Counted from the first letter of the stretch, positions 16,258 to 25,853 are shown. The stretch is 43,952 bases of DNA from Ignavibacteriales bacterium (GCA_016194505.1 JACQBK010000048.1:1-43952), one strand, 5' to 3'. Notes: generated by a model from the sequence alone, not told the origin. Made by a program: numbers and translations.

Positions 16258-18099
16258 TTATTCTACCGTAACACTTTTAGCTAAATTCCTCGGCTGGTCT
16301 ACGTTTGTTCCACGCGCTACAGCAATATAGTATGAAAGAAGCTGCAACGGAATGACATTGATGATGGGACCAAAGAAGCCGTATGTTCGTGGAACACGAA
16401 CAACAAATTCAGTCATTTTCGCTATCTCCGTATCATCTTCATTGGCGATGGCGATAATACGACCGCGCCGCGCCCGAACCTCTTGCACATTACTGATAAC
16501 CTTCTCGTAGATCGCATCTTTGGGAACAATACACACAACCGGCATGTTTTCGTCTATCAGTGCAATGGGACCATGCTTCATCTCTGCGGCAGGATACCCT
16601 TCCGCATGGATATAGGATATTTCTTTGAGCTTCAACGCTCCCTCCAACGCAACAGGAAAGTTTGCGCCTCTGCCGAGGTAAAGAAAATTCCTCGCATCTT
16701 TAAATTCTTGCGCCAACTTCTTAAGCAAATGACTATCCTGAAGCACCCTTGCGACTTTTTGCGGCAGGCTATCCAATTCTTTGGTCAGCACTTTGGCGTC
16801 GGTTTCTGTCATTCCTTTTGCTCGCGCAGCCATCACTGCAATTTGCGCCAACACAGTAACTTGCGAAGTAAATGCTTTTGTGGAAGCGACTCCAATCTCA
16901 GGTCCAGCATGGATGTACACGCCACCCTGCGACTCCCGGGCAATGGTACTGCCAACGACATTGACAATCCCCAACACCGTTGCTCCTTTTGACTTTGCTT
17001 CGCGTAATGCGGCAAGGGTATCAGCCGTTTCGCCGCTTTGACTGAGAAGAAATACTACGTCGTCTTTTGTAATAATCGGATTTCGATAACGGAACTCGGA
17101 GGCATATTCTACTTCCGTTGGAACCTTTGCAATATGCTCGAGCATATACTCGCCCACCAACCCCGCATGCCATGACGTTCCGCAGCCGACAAGAATAATT
17201 CGCTTCGCGTTAAAAATTTTATCTTTGACATGCTCCAATCCGCCCAACTTGATGTTCCCCTGTTCCACCAATAGCCTGCCCCGCATTGCGTTTCTGATTG
17301 TCTCCGGCTGTTCGTTAATCTCCTTCATCATAAAATGGTCGTAACCGCCGCGCTCGATCTGAGAAAGCTCAAATGTGATTTCGTGTACGCGCTTATCTTT
17401 GACCTTGGCGCCGTGAATAGTACTGGTCCGAAATCCTTCCCTCGTGATTTCCGCAACCTCGCCATCTTCGAGATACACCACTTGCCGCGTGTGTTGAATA
17501 ATCGCCGAGGCGTCTGCGGCAACGATATTTTCGCCATCCCCAACTCCGAGAATAAGCGGGCTACCCATTCTTGCGGCGATGATTTTATCAGGCTCGTGCG
17601 TTGAGACCACGACCAGCCCGTACGTTCCCGTCACTTCTTGAAGCGCAAGCTGGACAGCTTCGAAAAGATCATGGGTTTGTTTGTAAAGATCTTCAATTAA
17701 GTGAGCAACGGCTTCCGTATCGGTTTCGCTTGAGAAATGATGACCTTCACGTTGTAGTTTTGTTTTAATGGCGAGATAATTTTCGATGATGCCGTTATGA
17801 ATAACCGCAATCTCGTTTTTGCAATCTGTGTGAGGATGGGCATTAACATCGTTCGGTTCTCCATGCGTTGCCCATCTGGTATGCCCCATACCGACATGAC
17901 ACTCGGGCAACTGACCATCTCCCTGAATTTTTTTCGCAAGGTCGGCAACTTTCCCGGCGCGCTTCCGGACAAGCAACGTCCCGTTACTGATAAGAGCAAC
18001 ACCGGCAGAATCATAGCCGCGATACTCCATTCTGCTTAACCCTTCCAATAATATTGGCAGGGTATTCTTAGGACCGATGTAGCCGACAATCCCACACAT
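16258..18099 (-). CDS. glmS: Glutamine--fructose-6-phosphate aminotransferase (isomerizing)
   Basis: The 613-residue protein starts MCGIVGYIG, giving the N-terminal nucleophile Cys2 of a class II glutaminase. HTRWATHGEPN and the NGIIENY motif complete that domain. Two sugar-isomerase (SIS) domains follow, with CGTSWHAG, SQSGETADTLAAL, GVASTKAFTSQ and GRGANFPVALEGALKLKE, and the protein ends DQPRNLAKSVTVE as expected. It makes glucosamine-6-phosphate for peptidoglycan and lipopolysaccharide. It is the last gene of a minus-strand run after pgeF. No room exists upstream for a glmS ribozyme, since pgeF ends 18 bp away. Confidence 0.97.
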   Translation of the reverse strand: MCGIVGYIGPKNTLPILLEGLSRMEYRGYDSAGVALISNGTLLVRKRAGKVADLAKKIQGDGQLPECHVGMGHTRWATHGEPNDVNAHPHTDCKNEIAVIHNGIIENYLAIKTKLQREGHHFSSETDTEAVAHLIEDLYKQTHDLFEAVQLALQEVTGTYGLVVVSTHEPDKIIAARMGSPLILGVGDGENIVAADASAIIQHTRQVVYLEDGEVAEITREGFRTSTIHGAKVKDKRVHEITFELSQIERGGYDHFMMKEINEQPETIRNAMRGRLLVEQGNIKLGGLEHVKDKIFNAKRIILVGCGTSWHAGLVGEYMLEHIAKVPTEVEYASEFRYRNPIITKDDVVFLLSQSGETADTLAALREAKSKGATVLGIVNVVGSTIARESQGGVYIHAGPEIGVASTKAFTSQVTVLAQIAVMAARAKGMTETDAKVLTKELDSLPQKVARVLQDSHLLKKLAQEFKDARNFLYLGRGANFPVALEGALKLKEISYIHAEGYPAAEMKHGPIALIDENMPVVCIVPKDAIYEKVISNVQEVRARRGRIIAIANEDDTEIAKMTEFVVRVPRTYGFFGPIINVIPLQLLSYYIAVARGTNVDQPRNLAKSVTVE

Positions 18100-18117
18100 A
18101 AATAGTCTTGCCTCTCG

Positions 18118-18858
18118 TTAATGAATCATAATAACACCCATCATCCTGCCGGATGCGTTTCTATCTCTTCGATAGGAATGGAATAATTCCGGAGAACAAA
18201 TAGTGCAATACGATGAAACTTCAATATTATTTTCTACAACACCCATTTCTGTCAAATGGTTTTTATTGGCGTGCTTCAGGTTAACGAACGTTTTTCCATC
18301 CTTATTCTGCACTACGCTTGGATCCATCTGCATCGCAACTTCGCTTCCTACTTCGTAGCAACAAACGCCGGCTGAAGGTCCTATGAACGCTACAAGATCA
18401 GTCGGTTGCGAACCGTATTCCCCAATCATCCTGCCTATGGCGTTCGTGACTATGCGACGGACAGTTCCTTTCCAACCGCTATGCACAGCGGCTACGACGC
18501 TTTTATGGGGATCAAAAATGAAAATTGGAACGCAATCAGCAACGGAAATCGCCAACGCAACTTGAGGCACACTGGTCAAAAGCCCGTCGCATTCTGTATA
18601 TTCTCCCGGCTGACTCGCTATGTGGACGGTTGCCGAGTGACATTGCAACGGAACGGCAACCTGCTGGGATGAAATTCCCAATGCTCCAAAAAATAAGCGC
18701 CTATTGTGAACAACGTTCACTTTGTCGTCACCCACGTTAAAACTAAGATTCATCCCCAGAGGAACCGGGCTGACTCCTCCATTGCGAGTGCTGAAACCGA
18801 ATTTAATTGAAGTAAAGTGAGAAAGTTTTTCGGACGTTGGGACTGATCTCTCGGCCAT
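18118..18858 (-). CDS. pgeF: Purine nucleoside phosphorylase/laccase-domain protein (YfiH)
   Basis: This 246-residue YfiH/DUF152 protein shows the family signatures FSTRNGGVS, PLQCHSATVH, CDGLLTSVPQVALAISVADCVPI, AAVHSGWKGTVRRI and IGPSAGVCCYEVG. The histidine and cysteine residues in HSATVH, ADC and HSGW form the metal or catalytic site. Homologues act as purine nucleoside phosphorylase and as a peptidoglycan-editing enzyme. Its ATG lies 1 bp after the histidine-kinase stop, so the two are translationally coupled. Adjacent glmS gives a cell-wall theme. Confidence 0.92.
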   Translation of the reverse strand: MAERSVPTSEKLSHFTSIKFGFSTRNGGVSPVPLGMNLSFNVGDDKVNVVHNRRLFFGALGISSQQVAVPLQCHSATVHIASQPGEYTECDGLLTSVPQVALAISVADCVPIFIFDPHKSVVAAVHSGWKGTVRRIVTNAIGRMIGEYGSQPTDLVAFIGPSAGVCCYEVGSEVAMQMDPSVVQNKDGKTFVNLKHANKNHLTEMGVVENNIEVSSYCTICSPELFHSYRRDRNASGRMMGVIMIH

Positions 18859-18859
18859 T

Positions 18860-21800
18860 TCAGCTCAGCGTAATTGGAATCTTCATTTCGACGGTCGTTC
18901 CCCTGCCAACTTCGCTGAAAAGCTCAATCGTGCCATTGAGGTCTTGAATAATTTTTTGAGAAATGGCTAACCCTAACCCCATACCATCCGTCTTTGTAGA
19001 AAAATTAGGCTGAAAAACTTTTGCGCGAATCTCTTCCGGAATTCCTGCACCTGTGTCACTTATCCTCATCGTACAAAGGTGTTCGCTCACATCTGACTCA
19101 ATGGTGATAAGCCCCCCTGTATCCATTGCCTGAAGGCTATTGCGGATAACATTGATAAAAACCCGGCGAAGCTCATCCCTATCGGCAACAACGATAGCAG
19201 GAGTATCGGAAATTTTTGCCCTAAATTCAATTCCGCGTACACCTCCGAACAACCTCATCGTTTCGCCTAATAGTTGTTGGAGATTAACTTTCTCGAACTT
19301 TCGCTCGGGCATGCGGGCAAAATTTGAAAACTCCGAGGCAATACGCGATAGCACATCAATTTGCTCAATAACGGTTTGTGCGACTTTCGTAAGCATCGCC
19401 TCGAAATCCTGAACGCCATCTTTATACGCCTGTTGCAAGTGCTGGATGGAAAGCTTTATAGGAGTTAAAGGATTTTTAATCTCATGCGCTACCTGCTTCG
19501 CCATTTCTTTCCACGCAAGTTCTCGTTCTGCCTGCGCGAGGCTTTCGCGTCCTGCTTTAAGCTCCTTTGTCATTTCATTGAATGAGCGCACAAGCTCCCC
19601 TACCTCATCATCAGAGGTTGCTGTGAGTTGGATATCAAGATTTCCATGCCCGACGACTTTAGCCGCCTGTGAAAGATCGCGCAACGGTTTCGATAAACGA
19701 TTTGCGAGAATAAGCCCAACTGTCACCACAAACAATAAGACAACCGCATACGCTCCAAGAGTAAACGCATTACGTTGTGCAAGTTCCTCATCAATCTCGC
19801 TTTGTTTGTACAACGCCGGAACTGAGAGCACACCGACGAATTGATTATTAATGAAGAGAGGGTGATATCCAACGACATACTCTACTTCACCGATGCGTTC
19901 CGAATCTTTAAAAAAGTTTTTGCCGAGAATGACCGAGTTGAGGTACGCCTTCGCCGACAAACGATTGTCCAAAATTGCTGTTCTGTAAAGTTCGGGTCGG
20001 CTGCTTGCCAGAAGGCTTGACTGACCATAGACACTGAAATCAGCGCCTAGTTCGGATGCGACCACTTCGCAATAGTCGTTATTGACGCCTGTGAAAAAAT
20101 CTTTTTCATCAACAACCGTATTCGATATCCGCTGCTGAATCAAATCAAGGTCTTTGGAGAGATCGCGCGCAACAATTTCTTCAACCCGCTCAATCGCCAG
20201 TTCCCGGTTATAATATGCCATCAGCAGCAGCGGCAGCACGGCTAACACGGCAAACGAAGTGATGAGTTTTTCCCGGAAACCGAAAATCAATTTCTGCTTC
20301 AAGAGCACTACGCGAAGCATGAGGAACATCAATGTTGCGCCAAAAAATAACACGTACACCATGAACATCTTAACGAGGTTAAACAAATGCCAGCGGATAT
20401 CCAGGGCTTCTACACTAAGAGCTATAACACGATTGGTGTCGAATTCATCTTGAATATAAAGAACATCGAAAGCCTTAGCGCCAACTTGTTGCTCCGACCA
20501 CACGAAGCGTTTATGAGGCATTTGGAGCTCGGCGAGGACGTGCGACGGAACACCCATGCCCTTAAAAAATTCTTCCTCCGTCGTACTAACAAGCTCCCCG
20601 TGCTGGTATTCCGAAATTGTAACCTTGCGAAAATTCTTTTCAAAGCGCTCGCGTGAAGGCGTTCGTATCACCTCTGGCGCTTCCCCCCTAAACAGGTTTC
20701 TTTGGTTCGCAGAAAGCATAACCGCCACTGTGCCGAGAGGATGGCCTTCGTCATCTCGTATCGTTGTCCATCCGCCGTAATATTTGGTTGTACCCCCTGC
20801 TATTTTACGTTCGACAATGTGAAGCACTTCTTCTTCCGTATTAAAAATTTTTGAGAGAAGCTCGAACTGTTCATACGAAGTCAATCCGACGGTAAAACGG
20901 CTTACCTCTTTTCCGAGAGTGTTGTATACTACTACTGCTGAGTTATAGCCTTCCCTACCCATTAGACTCTGAGACCATAAAATAAACGCAAGATTGAAAT
21001 TGCCTGCGGAGTCAGAGTCCATCTCCGGTGCACGGTCGGCTGCTATGCTCGCCATCGAATGCAGTCCTTCATTGACGACAAATGAAAGCCAGTTATCCGT
21101 CGGACGTAGTAACTCTTCGGCAAGAACTTGGATACGTTGTTTTTCTTTTTCGTGGAGCTTAGAATCCAACAACAATGCTGAAATAATGAACGCACAACAT
21201 CCTCCAAGCACAATAAAACGTCCCACGTTGAAGCTTCGCTGTGGCTCCTTCTGTAAACCGCGTCGCAACCACTTCGCGCACACAAGACCGAGCAGAAAAA
21301 CAAGAATTTGATAATAGACAGGAACCTGAGGAACTTGGTTAATAAAGGAAAACACCCAGAATGCTGCCACTGCAATAAGAAATAGCGCTCCCCACACTTT
21401 TGTTCTTCCTTCGTGCAATGCAAGCGCCTGCGATAGTAATCTCCCCATCAGAAGAAAAACTGCAACCACTACGGCAAGAAATGACAAGGCAAGAAAGAGA
21501 ATATTCAAATGCATCAACACAACGGGAACATCAGGAATAAATTTCGTCGGATCTTGATAATGCAATGTGGAATCGAACACGAAGCTCCTCATCGCCGCCC
21601 CAAATCCCCGAATAAACCACTGCAACCCAAGCGCGAGCATAATGATTATGAACCAGCAAATGATCTTCTTCGATAATGATAAAGGATTTCTTCCATGCTC
21701 AGTATTCCTATACCAACGGAGACCGTAATTCAAAATGACTAACACGTTAGCAGATACGATAAGAACGGAAAGGGATAATTCCCCTAACGATGTCGTCAAA

Positions 21801-22750
21801 CCGTAAAACGGAGAAGCAAATAACGCCGGGTCAAATAAAAATCCGCCAATAAACGAAGATGGGAAATGCACAGAGAGCCAAAGGTATCTCACACCCCAAA
21901 GAGCGATTGATAGAACGACTACTCGCAGCCACTCGATTCGCAGAGCGTATGATTTGATAACAACGACCACGAGAAAGAACATCGAACAGATGCCAACGAC
22001 GATACTGATATATCTACCAAATTTTGTTTCAAGGGATTGCAATTCGGATGACAATGACGGTCTCGCTAACTCCGCAAACGCAATCGGTTGACCTCTGAAA
22101 TTCTTAAGAGGAATAAATAAAGACTTATCATTGTTCGGATGACTTGTGCTGGCATCGAAGAGCAAAACAACCGTCATCCCAAGTTGATTCGATAACTCTT
22201 CGCTGAAACTCGTGCGGCTGATAAAACGACTGGAGAGGGGATAATTAGACTCGAGCGGGCGGCTCACGACCACTGAGAGCATGCCGTTCGGCACAAAAAC
22301 CCTCACAGAGAGATACGTATGCAAGCTGGCTTGCGATATAATAACCGCCGAATCAATCGGTTGGCTGGGAAGAATCTTTTTATAATCCGGTAGAACACTG
22401 TGACCAGACCAGGCAAGTATGAATCCGTTGGAATCTACAATGTCAATTGTTACGTCATCAGGTCGGTTACGTTCGAGAAGCTCGAACGCCAATGCCGTGC
22501 TCGACTGGGAACGTTCTTTAACAAGTCTGGAGAGCGCGGTGTTCTCGGCAACGATTTTTGCCCGCAAGAGAAGCTCTCGGGTTTTTTCCTGAAAACTCCT
22601 TTCGACCTTACTGATAATTTCTCCCTCGTACCCCGGATTCTTTTCATTCCATTGTTTCCCAGCAATTGCATCACAACCGCTCCTCGTTACAAGTAACACG
22701 AGGAGGGAGAGAAAAGAAATAAAAAAGCCCCAGATAAAGGGGCGAGCCAT
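18860..22750 (-). CDS. Very large membrane sensor histidine kinase (NtrY-like)
   Basis: I choose the ATG at 22750 because AAAGGA sits six bases ahead. An ATG at 22780 lacks a ribosome site. The product is about 1,296 residues. After an N-terminal helix (MARPFIWGFFISFL) comes an extracytoplasmic domain, then several membrane helices, a second sensory region, another helix pair near 780-800 and 975-990, a HAMP domain (about 1000-1050), the H-box AHEIKNPLTP with His1089, the N-box NVIRNSLQAM with Asn1204, and DTGAGIPEE plus GMGLGLA for ATP binding. No response regulator gene is adjacent. It overlaps nothing but is nearly contiguous with the DUF4783 gene and pgeF. Two extracellular sensory modules separated by a helix bundle make it unusually long. 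The signal is unknown. Confidence 0.88.
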   Translation of the reverse strand: MARPFIWGFFISFLSLLVLLVTRSGCDAIAGKQWNEKNPGYEGEIISKVERSFQEKTRELLLRAKIVAENTALSRLVKERSQSSTALAFELLERNRPDDVTIDIVDSNGFILAWSGHSVLPDYKKILPSQPIDSAVIISQASLHTYLSVRVFVPNGMLSVVVSRPLESNYPLSSRFISRTSFSEELSNQLGMTVVLLFDASTSHPNNDKSLFIPLKNFRGQPIAFAELARPSLSSELQSLETKFGRYISIVVGICSMFFLVVVVIKSYALRIEWLRVVVLSIALWGVRYLWLSVHFPSSFIGGFLFDPALFASPFYGLTTSLGELSLSVLIVSANVLVILNYGLRWYRNTEHGRNPLSLSKKIICWFIIIMLALGLQWFIRGFGAAMRSFVFDSTLHYQDPTKFIPDVPVVLMHLNILFLALSFLAVVVAVFLLMGRLLSQALALHEGRTKVWGALFLIAVAAFWVFSFINQVPQVPVYYQILVFLLGLVCAKWLRRGLQKEPQRSFNVGRFIVLGGCCAFIISALLLDSKLHEKEKQRIQVLAEELLRPTDNWLSFVVNEGLHSMASIAADRAPEMDSDSAGNFNLAFILWSQSLMGREGYNSAVVVYNTLGKEVSRFTVGLTSYEQFELLSKIFNTEEEVLHIVERKIAGGTTKYYGGWTTIRDDEGHPLGTVAVMLSANQRNLFRGEAPEVIRTPSRERFEKNFRKVTISEYQHGELVSTTEEEFFKGMGVPSHVLAELQMPHKRFVWSEQQVGAKAFDVLYIQDEFDTNRVIALSVEALDIRWHLFNLVKMFMVYVLFFGATLMFLMLRVVLLKQKLIFGFREKLITSFAVLAVLPLLLMAYYNRELAIERVEEIVARDLSKDLDLIQQRISNTVVDEKDFFTGVNNDYCEVVASELGADFSVYGQSSLLASSRPELYRTAILDNRLSAKAYLNSVILGKNFFKDSERIGEVEYVVGYHPLFINNQFVGVLSVPALYKQSEIDEELAQRNAFTLGAYAVVLLFVVTVGLILANRLSKPLRDLSQAAKVVGHGNLDIQLTATSDDEVGELVRSFNEMTKELKAGRESLAQAERELAWKEMAKQVAHEIKNPLTPIKLSIQHLQQAYKDGVQDFEAMLTKVAQTVIEQIDVLSRIASEFSNFARMPERKFEKVNLQQLLGETMRLFGGVRGIEFRAKISDTPAIVVADRDELRRVFINVIRNSLQAMDTGGLITIESDVSEHLCTMRISDTGAGIPEEIRAKVFQPNFSTKTDGMGLGLAISQKIIQDLNGTIELFSEVGRGTTVEMKIPITLS

Positions 22751-22787
22751 TTTTTCCTTTTGAATCAGCACGATTGGCATACGGGCG

Positions 22788-23264
22788 TTAGTAAATATTA
22801 AATTGGCTAACCACCCACTTCGATTCCTGCATGGTCAACGAAACATAAATCTGCACCGATTCCCTATTGCCCTTCGATATAAATGTAAACCTTCCGGTAG
22901 CGTACGGAGTGGAGCCTTTATCACTCAATCTCGAAAAAGAAAACGAAACAGGTTTCCGCGAGGAAAAATAATTTTGCAATACAGAGGTAACTTGATTGGC
23001 AGAAAAATACCCGCTTTCTCCCTCTGTGATGTTAACATAGACTTGACTTGCGAAAAAAGCGGGAGAAGCGGTGAGCGTTGATTTCAAAATTCCTGCTTCG
23101 AGTTTCTCGAAAACGCCCTTCACGTCCACTTGCCTGTAATCCGGCGGTTCTACCGTTTGCCCAACGATGGAATCGCCTTTCATTTTTCGCTGCTGGACAG
23201 AACTTACTTGAGCGGACGCTTCGCTCAGCACCAACAGCACCAACAATGGAATAAGAGTCTTCAT
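22788..23264 (-). CDS. DUF4783-family exported protein
   Basis: The 158-residue product has a signal peptide (1-18, ending ASAQ) and a fold pattern of FASQVYVNITEGESGYFSANQVTSVLQNYF and SRLSDKGSTPYATGRFTF, which I recognise as DUF4783, a Bacteroidota family with a small cystatin/NTF2-like fold. It lies 7 bp upstream of the kinase stretch in the same direction, so it heads the DUF4783-kinase-pgeF-glmS run. A role as periplasmic partner of the kinase is possible but unsupported. Confidence 0.72.
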   Translation of the reverse strand: MKTLIPLLVLLVLSEASAQVSSVQQRKMKGDSIVGQTVEPPDYRQVDVKGVFEKLEAGILKSTLTASPAFFASQVYVNITEGESGYFSANQVTSVLQNYFSSRKPVSFSFSRLSDKGSTPYATGRFTFISKGNRESVQIYVSLTMQESKWVVSQFNIY

Positions 23265-23413
23265 AGCAAAATCAAAGTATCAGAAAAGCCGAAAAAAGTC
23301 AACCGTTGAATTTCCCACAATAAACAGGCGACACCGCCCTTTCGCCTCACTCAACCGCATTCTTTCCGGGGCAGCGTCGCTGTTTTCTCTCTCCCACCAC
23401 GAAGAGGAGTTTC

Positions 23414-24220
23414 TTATTCTTTACGAAGCGCTACAGCCTTTTCCGTGTTACGATCCCGCATTCCACCACCCGAATTATCCCTTTTGAGCTGAGGCTCTTT
23501 CGCTACTAACTGGTATGCCCAATCGAACGTTATGCGCGATGGCGTTACTTCCTTAACCCGCATTTTGGCATAGTGATCATCCGCCGTCCAGATCACGTAT
23601 GTATGGCCGACAATTGCTTCGGCGGATTTCGATGGCGCCCATCCTGCCGAAGGGGCATAGGCGATGTCATCCAACGTGGACGTGTAGCCCATATCCTGAA
23701 TATCGGTGTCGTTCCAGACATCTAAATAGTACCGCCCGCTGTAATTCTCAAAAAAGACATCGGTGAAATTATCATTATACTTCCCGATGGAATATGTCGA
23801 AAAATCGTACCCTGCCGAATTCGGCAATACGCGATAATCATCAATGCGCGTTCCATATCCCTCCGGTCTCGGCGTAGCGTAAACAACATCGGTGCTTAAA
23901 TCACTTTCATTGTCAGTGTAATCGAATGCTGTGACAGCATAATAATACCGCACGCCGTTTTTCGCTCCGTAATCAACGAAATTATTCTTCAGAACGGTGC
24001 TAACGTACGTGTACTTCCCGTCATATCTATCACTCACCCAGATTTTATAACCGGCGAGATCGGGTTCGGTATTGGAAACCCATGAAAGTTCCGCGGCTTT
24101 ATCCACAGCAAGAACCCGTAACCCCTGCGGTGGCGCAGGAGGAGTCGTATCAATGTTGAAATTCTCTTTGCATCCGATAAGAAAAATGCTTGCGACGATG
24201 AACAGATATGAGGCTTTCAT
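23414..24220 (-). CDS. Lipoprotein with fibronectin type III domain
   Basis: I start at the ATG at 24220, where AGGAG lies five bases ahead and the product begins MKASYLFIVASIFLIGC, a lipoprotein signal with the acylated Cys17. This gives 268 residues. Residues about 25-115 form an FnIII-like sandwich (PPAPPQGLRVLAVDKAAELSW, YKIWVSD, YYYAVTAFDYTDNES). The rest (YDFSTYSIGKY, TYVIWTADDHYAKMRV, ITFDWAYQLV) is beta-rich and unassigned. It should be anchored in the outer membrane or periplasm. Its upstream region abuts a MITE-like element. Confidence 0.75.
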   Translation of the reverse strand: MKASYLFIVASIFLIGCKENFNIDTTPPAPPQGLRVLAVDKAAELSWVSNTEPDLAGYKIWVSDRYDGKYTYVSTVLKNNFVDYGAKNGVRYYYAVTAFDYTDNESDLSTDVVYATPRPEGYGTRIDDYRVLPNSAGYDFSTYSIGKYNDNFTDVFFENYSGRYYLDVWNDTDIQDMGYTSTLDDIAYAPSAGWAPSKSAEAIVGHTYVIWTADDHYAKMRVKEVTPSRITFDWAYQLVAKEPQLKRDNSGGGMRDRNTEKAVALRKE

Positions 24221-24445
24221 AATAACTCCTACGTTGGAATGTTCTCTTGGAAGGATAAATCTCAAAGTTCGTGCCAAAACCATTGGCTGATTTCTGCTCA
24301 ATTCAAGCGATTGTGGCGGGAGGGGTGTACGGTTCTATATTTTTTCGTTCAGAATTGTGAACGAAAATACTAAAAGGCAATCTCAAAAACTCTTTCCGTT
24401 GCAGAGTCAGGGCTGAAGCCCTGTATGGTCTTGTTGTTATTCTAT

Positions 24446-24515
24446 CCCCGACCTGTCCCGCCATGCCTGCGGCAGGCAGGTTGTACGGGATGCCGAAAAA
24501 CGGCAAAGGTCGGGG
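24446..24515. repeat. Nested palindrome
   Basis: Outer arms ccccgacct (24446-24454) and aggtcgggg (24507-24515) enclose cctgcggcagg-type and gccgaaaaacggc hairpins. The tag-like cctgtcccgcc follows the left arm. Confidence 0.8.
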
Positions 24516-24520
24516 TTATA

Positions 24521-24542
24521 ACCACGTCCTTTAGGACGTGGT
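24521..24542. repeat. Hairpin accacgtcc/ggacgtggt
   Basis: Nine-base arms with a 4-nt loop, followed by aaaa on the plus strand. It is inside MITE-like element 1. Confidence 0.8.
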
Positions 24543-24572
24543 AAAATGCTCATTACAATTTTGTGGGGTTTT

Positions 24573-24602
24573 TCCGCCGAAGGCGGATGCGCCTCTGGCG
24601 CA
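24573..24602. repeat. 30-bp double palindrome, copy 1
   Basis: Two abutting 15-nt palindromes, tccgccgaaggcgga and tgcgcctctggcgca, each with a 6-3-6 arrangement. Flanks ggggttt and aaacccc are themselves inverted repeats. Confidence 0.9.
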
Positions 24603-24647
24603 AACCCCTTTCAAACCTTCATTAGTATATCATTTTTGAGATAGCTT

Positions 24648-25853
24648 CTACGCAAGCATCACTTTGCCGTTGTTAATAATGCCAATTGCCCGACCCTTAA
24701 GTTTGTAACCATGGAAGGGCGAGTTCTTGGATTTCGATTTGAACAGTTGAGTATCTACGGTCCAAGTAACCGACGGATCAAGCAACGTGAGATTAGCAAC
24801 TTCCCCTTCTTGAATTCTGATCGGAGGAAGTGAAAGAATGCGCCGCGGGTTTGTCGAAAATTTCTCGATGAGCTGATACAGCGAAAGAATTTCCTTTTCG
24901 ACTAACTCCGTTATGGAAAGTCCGATGGCAGTTTCCAGTCCCACGATGCCGAAGGGAGCCTGCGTGTATTCGACCTCTTTCTCGTCAATTGTGTGCGGTG
25001 CGTGGTCAGTGGCAATGACATCAATCGTACCATCGCGCAAGCCTTCCTTCATCGCTTCCACGTCCTCCCGTGTCCGTAGAGGCGGATTCATTTTTGTGTT
25101 CGTATCGAAACTCATCACCACTTCATCGGTGAGAGCAAAATGATGCGGCGTTACTTCGGTCGTGACGCTGAGTTTTTCTTTCTTTGCCCGGCGAACATAC
25201 TCCACCGCTCCCGCAGTGCTGATGTGCGCCACGTGATAGCGCGCTTTGGGGACATATTGCAGGAGCAAAATATCGCGCGCAATCATAAGCTCCTCTGCAA
25301 CCGGCGGAATACCCGGCATGCCAAGCCTTGTTGATGTCGCTCCCTCATTCATACAACCGTTATGAGTCATCGAAGATTCTTCGGCATGCTGAATGATGGG
25401 GATGCCATACATCGAAGAATATTCCAACGCCCTGCGCATAATTTCTGCGCTCGTTATGGGACTGCCGTCGTCGGTAAAGCCCACCGCTCCGGCCTGAGCC
25501 AACTCCGCCATCGGTGCAAGCTCTTCCCCTTTGCGGCCCTTCGTCGCCGCGGCAATGGGATAGACTTCAACGATTCCCTCGCATACGGCTGTAAATCCGC
25601 CTGCCGCCGCGGACGCGCATCCCGTTTCGATTGTTTCCTTGTGCTCAAACCCCGGCTCGCGCAGGTGAACATGCATATCAATGAATCCCGGCGCTATAAT
25701 TTTGCCAGCAAGCTCAATTGTTTGAAATGATTTATCCGCTGAAACATTTTTGCCGATTTTTTCGATTCGCCCGTCAACGATGAGCATATCGAGCGATTCG
25801 TCTTTCCCCGCAACGGGGTCAATCAGCCTACCGCCTTTGAGATGCAGCTTCAT
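24648..25853 (-). CDS. pyrC: Dihydroorotase lacking the MPNT segment
   Basis: The 401-residue product is a type I dihydroorotase. Metal ligands appear intact: His61 and His63 in DMHVHLREPG, Asp129 in FTDDGSP, His156 in IIQHAEE, His210 in VAHIST, Asp283 in ATDHAPH. The family normally continues GG(F/Y)T.V..MPNT.PV.D for some 25 residues before the next strand; here GGFTAVC (ending Cys91) runs straight into EGIVEVYPIAA at about 25577-25583. The missing piece holds the substrate-binding Asn of MPNT. The frame is kept. The length is accordingly about 25 short of the usual 425-430. It would normally convert carbamoyl aspartate to dihydroorotate. Activity is doubtful if the deletion is genuine. Confidence 0.9.
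   Translation of the reverse strand: MKLHLKGGRLIDPVAGKDESLDMLIVDGRIEKIGKNVSADKSFQTIELAGKIIAPGFIDMHVHLREPGFEHKETIETGCASAAAGGFTAVCEGIVEVYPIAAATKGRKGEELAPMAELAQAGAVGFTDDGSPITSAEIMRRALEYSSMYGIPIIQHAEESSMTHNGCMNEGATSTRLGMPGIPPVAEELMIARDILLLQYVPKARYHVAHISTAGAVEYVRRAKKEKLSVTTEVTPHHFALTDEVVMSFDTNTKMNPPLRTREDVEAMKEGLRDGTIDVIATDHAPHTIDEKEVEYTQAPFGIVGLETAIGLSITELVEKEILSLYQLIEKFSTNPRRILSLPPIRIQEGEVANLTLLDPSVTWTVDTQLFKSKSKNSPFHGYKLKGRAIGIINNGKVMLA

Larger units (their letters stand above)
24374..24647. mobile_element. MITE-like element 1, packed with palindromes
   Basis: Terminal inverted repeats aaggcaatctcaaaaa (24374-24389) and tttttgagatagctt (24633-24647) bound about 274 bp with no reading frame. 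The interior contains agggctgaagccct, a nested inverted repeat (24446-24515), accacgtcc/ggacgtggt (24521-24542), and one 30-bp double palindrome. The right end directly abuts the pyrC stop codon at 24648-24650. Confidence 0.5.

Noticed and set aside
16258-18117. glmS ribozyme ahead of glmS
   Set aside because: Only 18 bp separate pgeF and glmS, too little for the ribozyme, and none of its core sequence is visible.
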